From positions 4,477,501 through 4,541,500 of the forward strand of contig NC_134660.1 of assembly GCF_030463565.1 (NCBI RefSeq): DNA of 64,000 bases, in the 5' to 3' direction. Source of the DNA: Pelecanus crispus. Taxonomy: Eukaryota; Chordata; Aves; Pelecaniformes; Pelecanidae. Position numbers and translations under genes: made by a program. Of this stretch, positions 13,501-25,500 are shown piece after piece; the first letter of the stretch is position 1, and the number at the start of each line of letters is the position of its first letter. Under the pieces are notes generated by a model. The model made no database searches. It was not told the DNA's origin and was given only the letters and a program-made list of their open reading frames with translations.

Positions 13501-16500
13501 TTCGGAGAGCCACCCCGGCACGCTAAAACCTTCCACCCTCGTGGTGGTACACGGGGCCGAGAGCTTCCCGGGGGACGAGGGATGCTACGGAGGGGTCTCG
13601 CTCACCGGCTTGTTGCGGGGGCTGGAGGCGCCGCAGCCCGAGGGCTCGCCGGGCGCCCAGCTCACGTGCCGCAGCGGCTCGCCCTCCACCCACTGGAACT
13701 CCCTCTGGGCGTCGTGGAGACCGATCCAGAGGTTGAAGGAGATGTTGGGCAGCATGGACGTGATGAAAGCTGCAAGCGACGGGCAAGGCGCTGAGGACCA
13801 GCCCTGGCAGGTCCCAAGCCAGTGGGGCCAGGGGGGCCGGGGGGGACCTACCCTGCTCCAGGGGGCTGGCGATGGTGGCCAGGACAGCGCCCTGGCTCTC
13901 GCACGCCTGCTTTGCCTCTGGCCACTTCACTATCTCGGCTTTGTCGCGGCCGTTGAAGCTGAAACACTGCGCGGGCAGGGGCACGGGATGGTCCAGGGGG
14001 TGCAGCCGCCACCCCCCACCCCGAGCCCTGCACCCTCCCCACGCACCCACCCCCTGCAGCCCCATTCTGCCCCAGCAGTCCTTCTCCCCTTTGCACCCCG
14101 ACCCCGCCAGCCCCCCACCCTCTCTTGCACCCACACCCCATGGCACACCTCTCCCGCAGCCCTGAGCATGCAGCCTCCAGCATTTCCCCCCAAACTCCTC
14201 CCCAGCCCACCATTTCTCAGTCCCCTCTCCCTCTGCCTCAGCAGGGCTGGGGGGGGCCAGGAGGGGCTGTCCCCTCTCCGTCCCCTCTCCGTCCCCTCCA
14301 TACCTTGCTGAGGAAGGGAAACCAGCCGCGGGGACAGCCCCCGCTCACAGGAGCGGGCAGCGGTGGGAGGGAAGGCTTCGCGGCCGTCCCGTTGCTCCGC
14401 TTGCAGATGTAGGGCAGCGCTGTCAGGCACTTCTGGTCCCCCCAGTCCTCTGCAGGGAGGGACAGGCTGCCATGACCCCCCCGCTGCACCGGGGTAGGGG
14501 CGTCTCTGCTCAGCCTGCGGCCCCCAGACCCTCTAGAGCCCCAGCACGGCCGGATCCGGCCCCTCACCTCGGCTGGCCGTCATGTACACGCACTTCTTGT
14601 CCTTGTTGATGGGCCGGGGCTTGCCCGGCGCCCAGGAGACGAAGTTGAGGAGAGACCCGTCGGACCACCTGGGAAAGGCACCAGTGGGAGCATGAGGTTG
14701 AGCGGTGACTTGGCAAATGGGACCAGTTGCACGCCCTAACTGGGAGCGTGCCCCACCCCTGCCCTCTCTTGGGTGAGGAACCTCCATCCCAGCACCCCAG
14801 GATGAGACCCCCGAGATGCAGACACTGAGCCACAGTGCTCTGAGAGCCGGGGACGGTGGCACGGGGGACGCACGGGGATGCACGGGGACGCGGTGGCTCG
14901 GTCTCTGACTTACTTGAACCTCCCGTCATTCTCGTAGGTGTGCAGCCCGATCCACCAGTGCTGCTCCTGGCCCCTGGAGAACTGCACGCCCGGAGAGCAC
15001 ACGTCAGTGCCCTGCAGGGACCCGCTGTCCCTGGGGACAACCGCGGCCACCCAGGCACAGGGACCAGGCGGCCCCCCTGGCCCCCACAGCTTGCACTGCG
15101 GCAAGAAGCATCACCTTGCTGAGCCCCAAACCCGCACCCAGGCACCGGGACCTGCCACCACCGCACAAGACCCATCGTGACACCAGCAGAGCCCAGCTGT
15201 CCCCAGATAACGTCCCTCCAGCAAAGGATGAAAGAAGCTGGGGAGGGAGCGGAGCCTGTCGGCATCCAGGGAAGTCCCCGTCCCCCTGGTACCTTCTTCA
15301 GGTTCTGGCCCAGGAAACGGAGCTCAGCCTCACTGTGCACCGACGCCAGCTCCGCCTGGAACCAGCTGCAGATGCGCTGCGCCTGCACCCACGTCGAGTG
15401 GTGCTCGAAGAACTTGTACTCGGCCTCCTGGTACTTCACCCACTCTTTGCTGCCTGCAGGCAGGGACCGGTGTCACGCCGCGGCTGTGCCACTCCCTGCC
15501 GCCACCAGCGCCCGCCACCCGGTCCCTCGGTCCTCCACGGGTTGGGCTGCTTTGCTTTTCCTCCTCTCCTGCAGCTGAGGGGCCAGATCCTGCCTGGTCC
15601 CTGCACGGGCTCCCCTCCCTCCTATGACCCTACCCAGATCCGTCCTCCTCCGGATAACGCTGCAGGGATGCCCCGCACGGACCACGCCCCGCTCGCGCAC
15701 GCAACGGGGTGGCAGATGCCTGAGGACGGTCTACACCGGACAGACACACGGCCGTGGCCAACGCACCTTGCGTCGTGATCTCCGGCTCCTTCACGTCAGC
15801 ACCTGGCGAAAGGGCAAGGAGAGGCTCTCAGCGGGATGTGGGCTGGGATGCTCCCGCTGATGCCTGCCTGCAAACCGCCCGTGGGCTCCAAGGGCGAGAT
15901 GCCCTCCCAAATCCCCCCGGATGGGCAGCACCTCTCCCACCTCTCCCAGCCCCTGAATTTGGGCTCATCCTCCCATAAAAGCGCAACCTTCGGAAGGGAG
16001 GTGACAAAGGGTGCCCCTGCACCTGCTCCCCCATCCCACAGCCCATCCTCTGCCAGGTTATTCAAAGCCGAAGGGTTTGGGGGCCTCTTCGCCGGGTACC
16101 TTTGGGCAGTTTGCAGATCCAGTCCAGCTGGGCTTCGCACTGCATTGGCATCCACCGCAGGGAGGCCAGGTCCAGCACCGCGCAGGTCCGGATGTCATCG
16201 TCATCGTAGTTACTGCGGTCAAAGTTGTGGTAGAAAAACTGGGGGTCGAGAGAGATGGGCAGTGTTGGGCATTTCCACCAGCGCCGGATTTGCCCCCCCC
16301 CCCCCCCCCCAAACGCCAACCGGAGTCATCTTGCCGAAACCCCCCCGGACTCACCCCCAGCCCGTCGCTCCACCTCCAGCTCCTGTCCCCCGTGGGGTCC
16401 CGCCGGTTCAGGCCGATCCAGAACCAGTGCTGCTCGTGGAGCTCCGGCTCCGACTCACTGCGAGGAGCCAGGAGGAAGGGTGAGAACACAACCCGCCTCC

Positions 16501-19500
16501 AAACAGGAGATTTTTATATTTATATACAGATACCTATTTATAATCTGGCCTTTTTTGTTTGTTTTCAAAGCCCGCTGTCCCCACAACACCCAAAGGCAGG
16601 AGCTCGGATAACGGCACGCCGGCTCAGGGCTGAAGGATTTTAAACCCAAGCTCCGTCCCCAAATTACACCGAATTTCCTGCACTTCTCCCGCATCCCCTC
16701 TTCACTGTAGCCGCACCAACTGATGCACCTCCTACACGCAAGTTCGTGCTCAGAGCGCCACGTCCACGCCCTGCCCACGCACCCACGTGTGCCAGAGCAC
16801 GGGGGCGGGCGTAGGCTCGTGCCAGGCACTCTCAGGCAGCGGGACGTGCCCCGGCGCAGCCAGCCGCTCACCCGAAAATCTTGTTGAGGGTGTTGGCGAC
16901 GACGTGCTCCTCCTCGTAGCTGCCCAGGCTGAGCAGCTGGGCCCCCAGCTCCCGGCAAAACTCCTGCGCTGCAATCCATGTCTTCTTCTCTTGCAGTTTT
17001 TCAGAGGTAAACACCTGGGCAGGGAGGAACCGGCAGCGGAGGGGGCTCAGCGCTGCGAGAGGAGCGGAGCGTCGTCCCCGCCCCGCAGGCAGCAGCATCC
17101 TGCGGCACGCTGCCACCACCCAGCCCAAACCGGGCTCGTGGGGTCCGGGCTGCCCTTCGCGAGGACCAGAACGCACTGCTTCACCCGCCCTGCACCAGTG
17201 GGGAGGCACACGCACCCCCACAACGGCCCCGGCACGCCCCCCCAGCACCCCTGTACCTTGTAGCAGTGATGGAGCTTGGAGTTGGAGCTCCATCCCGGGG
17301 GGCAGGCAGCGGCCAGGCTGGGCGTGGGGTAGGGACCGGGCAGCTCGGGGTTGACCGGCGTGCCCAGGTTCTGCCGGCAGATGTACTTGGCCTTGAAGGT
17401 GCTGCAGTTCTTCACCTCCCACAGCCCCATGGAGCTGCCGGTGGCCAGGGCGACACAGCCGCCCTTGTTGTAACCTGGAGCGCTCACGGGAGCAGGGAGG
17501 ATGGCAGCCTTAGGGTCGGACCGCGCCGGAGCGCAGAGCCGGCACCTGCCCTGCATGGAGGGGACGTCCCCATCCCACCCGCACCCACGCTCTTACCGGG
17601 CTGGTCACGGTTCCAGTGGGTGTACGTGACCTCGTCGCCACTCAGCCAGCGGAAAGCGCCCGTCTCGTTGATGTCCTGCAGCGCTGTCCAAAAATACTCC
17701 CCATCCCAGCCGTAGATGAGGCTGCTGACGTAGGCCTGCTCGAACCTGGAGGGGCGGCGAGAGCGGGCGATGCTGCGAGCCGAGATGCCAAGCAGCCCGC
17801 GACGCTCCAGCCCATGCGTGCGATGCCCAGCTGCTGGGTCACCCCCCTCCTCGGGGGGCTCGTTTTGGGGCAAACCCACCACCAGCAGCGCAGCACTGAC
17901 CTGTTGGTGATGGTGACCAGTGTGGAGCCGTAGTCGGAGCACATCTTGCGGGCGTCGCTGTAGGGGACGCGGTCCTCGCCCAGCCAGAAGCAGGAGGGGC
18001 TGTGCCACTTCCAGCCCTGGGGATGGGCGACAGGAGACGTCCGCCACCGCTCACCCCAGCCCTCCCCGAAGGACAGGAGCGAACCCGGGGGGCGAGAGCA
18101 TCGTCCCACATCCCCTGCCACCGCCTCTGCCTTCTCCGGGGAGGTCTCCTGCCCCCGCTGCCCTGGCTTGACCCCGCTCAGCTCTGAGCTCTAACAAGCC
18201 CCCGGCCCCAGCGGACACGGCTGCAAGGAAAACAAACACCCAGGCAGCTTCAAAGGCAGGGAAACAGCTCTCGCTGCCAATGTCCAGCCCCGGCCGGGGC
18301 GCGGGGAGGGGAACACAATCCTCCTCTATACGCCGCGGGGCCGAGTCCAGAGCGAGTCCCACCGCAGCCTGCTTTAATCCCCCGCCTTGTTGATGTTGGA
18401 GCCTCTCCGGGGCTGGAGACACAATAGTGCCTGTTCTCTGCCAGAGCAGGGAGCGGGGTGGCCCCGGGGCTGGCAGCGGTGGCGCGGGGAGGGACAGGGG
18501 GGCTCGTCTGCGAGAGGGGACACCCAGGTGATGGAGGAGCAAGCCGGGGTGTGAAGGGTGAAGGGGCTCAGCCGGTGGGGCAAGCGGCCCCAGGTTCAGG
18601 GACCCTCCTGGCACGGTGGGAAGCATCGCCAGGGTTTTACCCCCAGGACCTCGGGCATTGGAAGGACAGCGGGGGACGTCTGCCATCCGCAGCATCATCA
18701 GCACGGTGGGGAGGGGAGCAGGAGCGCAGCTTTGGGAGACCCAGAGGAAAATTACCCCAAATCCCATTTTTTTCCCCCCAAGTTCCTGCTCCTGCAGCCT
18801 TTCCCCAAAGTTAGCAAACGCAGGTATGGACCCACCAGCCGGGTCCCACCAGGAACAGCATGGACGCCCCTGAGCAGCCAGGAAAGGGGCCTGGCGTGGG
18901 ACAGTGCGGGTCCCCGATGGCCACAGACGGGTCCCCAACCAGCCCCAGGCCTCAGCATCACTAAAACCACGCAGGCGCTCTCCCACACACCGAGTGCCAC
19001 AGCAAGCCCCTGTGATCCAAAAAGGGGCCAGGACGGCACCGTCAAGCCCGACTGCTGCCTCCAGCTCCCGATCCCGGTGTGCCCCTGCACCCCTCTCCGT
19101 CCCTGCCTTCCCCACTGCCCAAACCTCCATCTCCCATCGCTTCCTTTAAGGCTGTTCCAAACATAAAGGGGGTTTGCAAAGGGGGAGAAAAAGCAGCAAA
19201 GCCACCAAGAAAAACCAGCACAGTGGGCGGAGAGGAGCGGGGCGAGGCCTCCGAGCAACACACTGCCTCCTCTCCATCAGCCTCTGCATCTGGGCGGCAA
19301 ATGGCCCCGCTGAGGATGAGGAGGGGGAGGAAGGATGGGAAAAGGTCTTTCCTCAGTTCATTTACCACTCTCAGCTTGTTCCCCAGCAGGTGCATCTCTC
19401 TGCTGGGCACCAAGGGCCAGGGTAAGACTGTGGCTGGAGAGGCAGGAGGGAGTTAAATCTGCACGGGGACATCCTAGTAGTCCTCAGGACTGCTGCGGGG

Positions 19501-22500
19501 ACAAGCGGACGGGTGGCGGCGGCACTTTGCCACCGAGCGCCTCATCCCCAGCACCTGCCGACACCGGGGCTCCTCCAGCTCCGGCTGGCAGCCCCCCCCA
19601 AATCTGGCCCGGCGCGCCAGCTCACCCGGCTGCCAGCCGCGCTCCCCGCAAGCTCACGCAGAGCCAGGCGGCTGCTGGGGTTTGTCTCTGCTGCCAGGGT
19701 TTGTCTCTGCTCTGTAAGGAGCTGGGAGGAGCCGCCTGCGCAGCCCGGCGGCACCTCTGCGAGCCGGCCCGGAGGGGCTGTTTGCTAGTCCAAGCGCGAG
19801 CGCACGCTGGCTTGCTCTGAAATGCTGGGAGACGTTCAAGAGCAGCGGCGATGCCAGGCTTGCCGCTCCAAGACTTTGCAAAGAGGCACAAAAGCGACTT
19901 CCCAGCAAGCGTGGGAACAGGGCAGCCTCAGCCCTGCTCGACAGCTGGGGAAACTGAGGCAGAGCACGGTCCAGGTGACAACTTGCCGGTTTGGTGGCTG
20001 TGTCCCCAAAACGCCTGTATCCTTCCCAGAGAATGCAGCCTGCCATCGCAGCCCGGCAGCTGCCTCCATCCTGCCTGGCTCCTGCACGGAGCAGCTTTGC
20101 TGCCGGATTTTGGCACGGAGAGAAGCAAGGGAAAAAAAAAAAAAAAAAAAAAAAGAACGTCCCTACTGGCAACCAAGCCAGCCCAAGGGGGAGGATCTTG
20201 GACAACGGAGACATACGCTTTGTCCCAATTTCTTCCCGCAGCCTCATGCAACCACAGAAGCGAGGGACTCGGCAGCCCCGGGATGCTGTCGCACCGGTAG
20301 CCCCTGGGCGCAGACCTGCAGCTCCGGGTGCTGCTCATCAGGGCTCCCTGAAATGGCTCTGGGGAGAGGCCCCCCGTGACCCCGAAGCCCCGAGCATCAG
20401 GCAGAGCTGTGCAGCAGCCAGAGCCACCTCCCACCCCAGGCGCCCCTCACCTTTCGGCACCCATGGTCATCCTCCTCCTTCTCCTGGCTCACCCGCCCGG
20501 GCTTTTTGCAGATGGATGGCAGGGTCTGGTTGCACGGGCTGTCGTTCCACCTCCCTTCCTGCACAGGGTGAAGAGCAGGACTGAGCCCAGCTGACAGCCC
20601 GGGGAATTCCCCAGCCCATCCACCCCTACGCTGGGTCCACAGACTTTCCCTCCCTACATCAAATCCCCAAAGATGCTGCGCTGGATCCCTCCCACCCCAA
20701 TGGCTGGGACGAGACGCGTTCAACCCCAGCTGGAGATGCTCCCCAGGACTCCTTCCCTGGCCATAAGGATGCGGCAGTGCTCCCTGCGAAGGTGCGGGAC
20801 GAACCCCGCGCCCCGGCCTCTCACCGGTCCCCAGATGGTCACGCAGTCTTCCAGGCTGTCACGGAAGTTGTTGGGCTCGAAGGGGTGCCAGTAGGTGAAC
20901 CTCACGGGCGTCCCATCCGACCACTCGAAGTTCATCTGCAGCTTGAGGTCGTTCAGGCCGATCCAGAGCTCCTCCACGTCTGCCGAGACAGGAGGGTCAG
21001 GGGGCGAAACTCCCTCTGCCTGGCCGAAACCTTGCAGAAAGCCCCGCTCCTGACATGAGCCCCCGCGATGGGACCGTGGCTCTGCAAAGCCCCTGCCAAA
21101 ACCCCGCTGCAGGGCTCAGCCCACTCCAGTCCCCGTTAAGTCTGGGTTCCCCGACGTCCCCACGGCGGGTTTCGCTGGCAGGCTCTTCCCCTGCGGAGCA
21201 GGGGCGGGCTGCGGGCTCACAGGAGTGCATAATTTGGCCAGAGGGGCTGCACTCGTATGGGAGCAGCAAAACCCGAGCCCAGGGTGACTGTAACGAGGGG
21301 TGGCACAAGCAGGGTCCAGAGGATGGTGGCACGGGTGCTCCCCCATACCACCGCGTGATTCCTCGGGCTGAAAATTCCTAAGGACCATCCCAGCTCCGAC
21401 ACATCCCGATGTGGGAAACTTCAACCCAGTTACACCCGGGCGAAGCCAGAACTGGAAAGAGAAACCCAGGACGCCACAGGCAGGAGTTCCCCCTTCACTG
21501 GACCTGCTGCAGGGCACACTCACGTCCTGGGCAGATTTAGCAGCAGGAGGTGCAGCCTCCTCCAGCAAGCCCAGCAGGACTTTTTTTCCTGTCTTTTTTC
21601 TACATTAACCAACTGGGACTAGTGCCATTCCCAGCTGCAGCTGCATATTTTCTTACTCGGCACTGCAGGCTCCTGGGAACAGCTTTTACATTTGCTGGAT
21701 GGAGGATGCACCCGGGCTCCTCCAAGCAACACATCACCTCCCAGCCTGGGGCCTCCGCTCCCTTCACAGCCACAAATTAACTCAACTTTGCAGCCTCCGT
21801 CACGCAGAAGTGACCTTTCTATGGACCCCAAAATTGGAGAGGAAGGGTGCTGCTGACTCAGCGGGCTCCCCCTTACCTTGCTTGATCTGCTTGGTGACGA
21901 ACTCCAGCTCGGAGAGGGTGTGGATGCTGACCAGGTCCCCCCCGCTCCGCAGACAGGTCTTCTTCGCCTCCTGCCAGCTCTTCTTCTCTCCCACCAGACG
22001 GTAGCAGTTGGACTGGAAGGGCTGCCAGCTGGGCTCACAGTCCACCTTCACCTCCGACCACGAGTCTGGCAGGACACAAGGCAGCCTGAGCGTTCCCGTC
22101 CTGCTCTCCAACCCTCTCCTTGGCAGGGAGGGGACCACAGTCCCACAGGGTGCTCCGGAGACCAAGCCAAAGCAACAGTGGGAAAGCTACACCCAAAATA
22201 TAACAAGCAATGGCAAGGTGCGGGCAACGGTGGCTTTAGAGCTCCGGGGACAAAACAAAATCCCTTTTGTTTGCAGAGCAACAACGGCAGAGCAGAGCAG
22301 AGAGCACCCCATCCCCTGGGGACCACGGAGAACCTCCTGCTGCTCTCGATTCCTGCCCTACTGCCCAACCTGTAATTGCACCAAGCACTTCTCGGGGGAT
22401 GCTCCTTTTCCCAAATCTAGGCAACCCTGGGGAGCTCAGCCACTGCTCTGCACATCCAGGGCACTGGGGACATCACGGGCATCTCCACGGGCCGCTCCAG

Positions 22501-25500
22501 CACTTGGATGGCATGCCCTGACCGTGCCGGGATGGGAGCACGCCTGGCTGGGATACGGGGCTACCCATTCCCAGTGCCACTCATCCCCTGCTCACCCGTC
22601 AGGAAGGGGTCGGCGGTGGCGTTGGGCTTCTTCTTGCAGACGTAGGGGAGAGCGATGCCGCAGTCGCGGTTCTGCCACCCTCCGGACGACTCAGTGCGGA
22701 TCACCCCGCAGTTCTCCTCACTGGGGTTGTCGGGCTGGTCTGGAAAGCGGGGTGGGGGGGACACACGCTGCTGAGGAGCTGCCAGGGCTGGGGCAGAGCT
22801 GCCAACGCCGCCCACGCAGGCTGGGCACCACGCGAGGGCCGGCGCCGGCAGCATGCAGCGCGCTCTGCTCCGACACCAGTGAAGCACCATTTATTTTGGT
22901 TTTTTGCACGATGAAGATGTGACCCCACACGCCCAGGATTATTTATTGTGCCTGAGTGCACAAGGACCTGGAGCATTGCTATTTTACCTACAGATGTTGG
23001 ATGGCACTTTGGGGGGACACGGTACCAGACCTGAACTGTTCCCGCCTGTCCCCAAACCTCTCCGTGGGGTTCCACTGTCCCCGTGAGTGCCACCACACGA
23101 CCGGAGCAGCCCTCGCAACGGGCTCTTCTGCCCCCTGAGCACCCCAGGGTTAGAGATGGGCGTCTGCAGTTGGGGACCGCTCCTCAGCCGCACTCCAGCA
23201 CCGGGCTGGGATGCAACGACCCTCCCGACAAGGGCGCTCAACCCAGGTTATCCACAGGGCTCCTGAGGGTTTGCAGAGGGACAATTCCCCCTCCAGCACC
23301 CTGTGTCCCCCCTCCAGCTCCACGGATGTCCCAGGCTGCTCCGCAGCCCCACGGGGCTCTCCATCCCCAGGCAGCAAGGGGACACCCCACGGCAGCCCGG
23401 GCCACCATCTCCAGTGGTCACAGACTGCTCCCCGGCCCCTCCATCACCACCGCAGCCCCTCCGGCTCACCGCTCTCCCAGTTGAGGTACTTGAGAGGCGA
23501 GTTGTCCGACCACTGCCAGCCTCCGTTGATGTCCAGGTCGTTGAGCCCAATCCAGAGCGTGGAGCTGTACCCCGTCAGCAGCCCTGGGACCGACGCAGCC
23601 AGAGGGGCAGGATCAGTTCCCCTGGCCCCAGCTCAACCCCCAGCCTGCCGCCATCCCCAGCCCAACCACCTGGGGCAGGCAGAGCAGCCCGGCACCAGCG
23701 ATGGCCACGGTGCCACCAGCTCTGCCCTGGGCGAGAAGGACGGGTGCACGGCCAGGCTGCCATCCTCTCACCGTTGATATAGGTCTGCTCGTGGATCTCG
23801 GTGATGCTGAGCAGGTTGGCCCCTTGCTGCTCGCAGCTATTCCAGGCCTCCCGCCACGACAGCGTCGACTGGAAGTTGAACTGGTAGCAGCTGTTGGTGA
23901 GGTGGTCCTTGTCCCAAAAGGTCTCACAGTCGTTGCCTGTGGGGAGGAGCACGGTGAGCACCCAATGCAGCCCCATCTGCGGCTCCAAAAACCCCCAAGA
24001 GCCCCCAAAAGCCGGATAACGAGAAGCCAGTGGGGCTGCTCTGGCACCGCAGGCTGCTCGTGGAAGGAGGGATGAGCCAGGAGGGAAGGGGAAAGGCAGG
24101 AAAGCCCTCGGGAGGGATGAACGCGGGATTTCTGCTTTTCCCCATGAGACGCGTCCCCCCCACTTACTCTTTATGGGGCAGAAGCCCCACCGCTCGTCCT
24201 TGCCGTAGTCCTGGGTGGTGGCACACCAGAGATGGCCGTCCTCCCGCCCCGTGCTGGTGCACTCGTGAAACCACTGGTTGTCATACTTGAAGGGGATGGT
24301 GCACGGCTTCCCGTGCGAGTTCCCTTGGATGGTGTAAATCTCTGCGGGGAAAGAGGAACCCTCGCTTGAGGCTGTGTCTACGGGGGGCTGGAGGGCGGTT
24401 TGGGGTGAGGGGTGTGGGTTGGCTCGGTGCAGGGGTGCCTGCTCCCTAGGGCTGATCCCCATCGCCCCAATCCTGCCTGGTTTTGCAGCCCCAGCGAGCT
24501 GGGACTGAGCTCCCCAGGCAGGACCCGACTGCTGCAGCACCGCGGCCTCAGCTCGCGTTTCAGGGCTGGTTTGGGTTACGGGACAAAACGAACGCCCCAC
24601 GAGGCTTTACCTGAGTACGGCACGGAGCACAGGTCCTCCTCAGTGCCGTACGTCCTCCACTGCGAGCCACGCGCCTGGTCCCCCCTGTCCAGGGAGGAAT
24701 TGCCCGGGCGGGCACCAAGATGCTGCGAGAGCTGCTCCCCGAGGCCGCGGCAACTCCAGCGCATGTTGACGGACTCGCGGTCGCACTCGTAGGTGGCCAA
24801 GGGGTGCAGCCCCGCCGTGGCGTTGGCCCCGTGCCACGACACCCCCAGGCACTGCATGGCCCCCACGTTGAAGAGGCGATTTCGCGAGACCCATTTCCAC
24901 TGCTGGGCCGGGGCGCTGGCGTTGCAGCCCTTGGCGAGCCTCACCAGCGAGTCCTTGGTCTCCAGGCAGCCCTGCGCGCCCGTGTTGTAGATGAGGAAGA
25001 CTTTGGAGTCTGGAGAAAAAGCAGGGGGAAAGGGTTAGAGCATCGCTGGAATTCAGCGTTGTGCCACACATCGCCCTCAGCCCTGCCAGAGCATCCTGGC
25101 TCCATTTCCACGCACAGCAAGTTTCGGGGCGCGTCCTCGTGCACAGCACCCGGCACGCCGGGGCCCACCGCTCCCCTGCCAAAATAACCCCGGGGTTTGC
25201 CCCAGCGCCCGCCCTCGGGGTGATGGGCTCTGCGCAGGGTGACGTGGATGGGCGTTTGCACCCAGCGTGGCATCCCCGCAAAGCGCCAGCAAGCGGCTTT
25301 CGGGCATCGGAGCTGGTGCAAAGAGCTCGCCCGCTCTAACAGCATCTTCAGAGCCGTTCAAAATTGAGTTCCCATCGGCAACACCCGGCCGCAGCATTCC
25401 GAGGTGTCGCAACAAGCCCCACACCGGCGCTGGATGAGCCTACACCAATGGCTTCGGCACCGGCCATCTGCTCCGGGTAGAGAAAAACAGAGCAGGGAAA

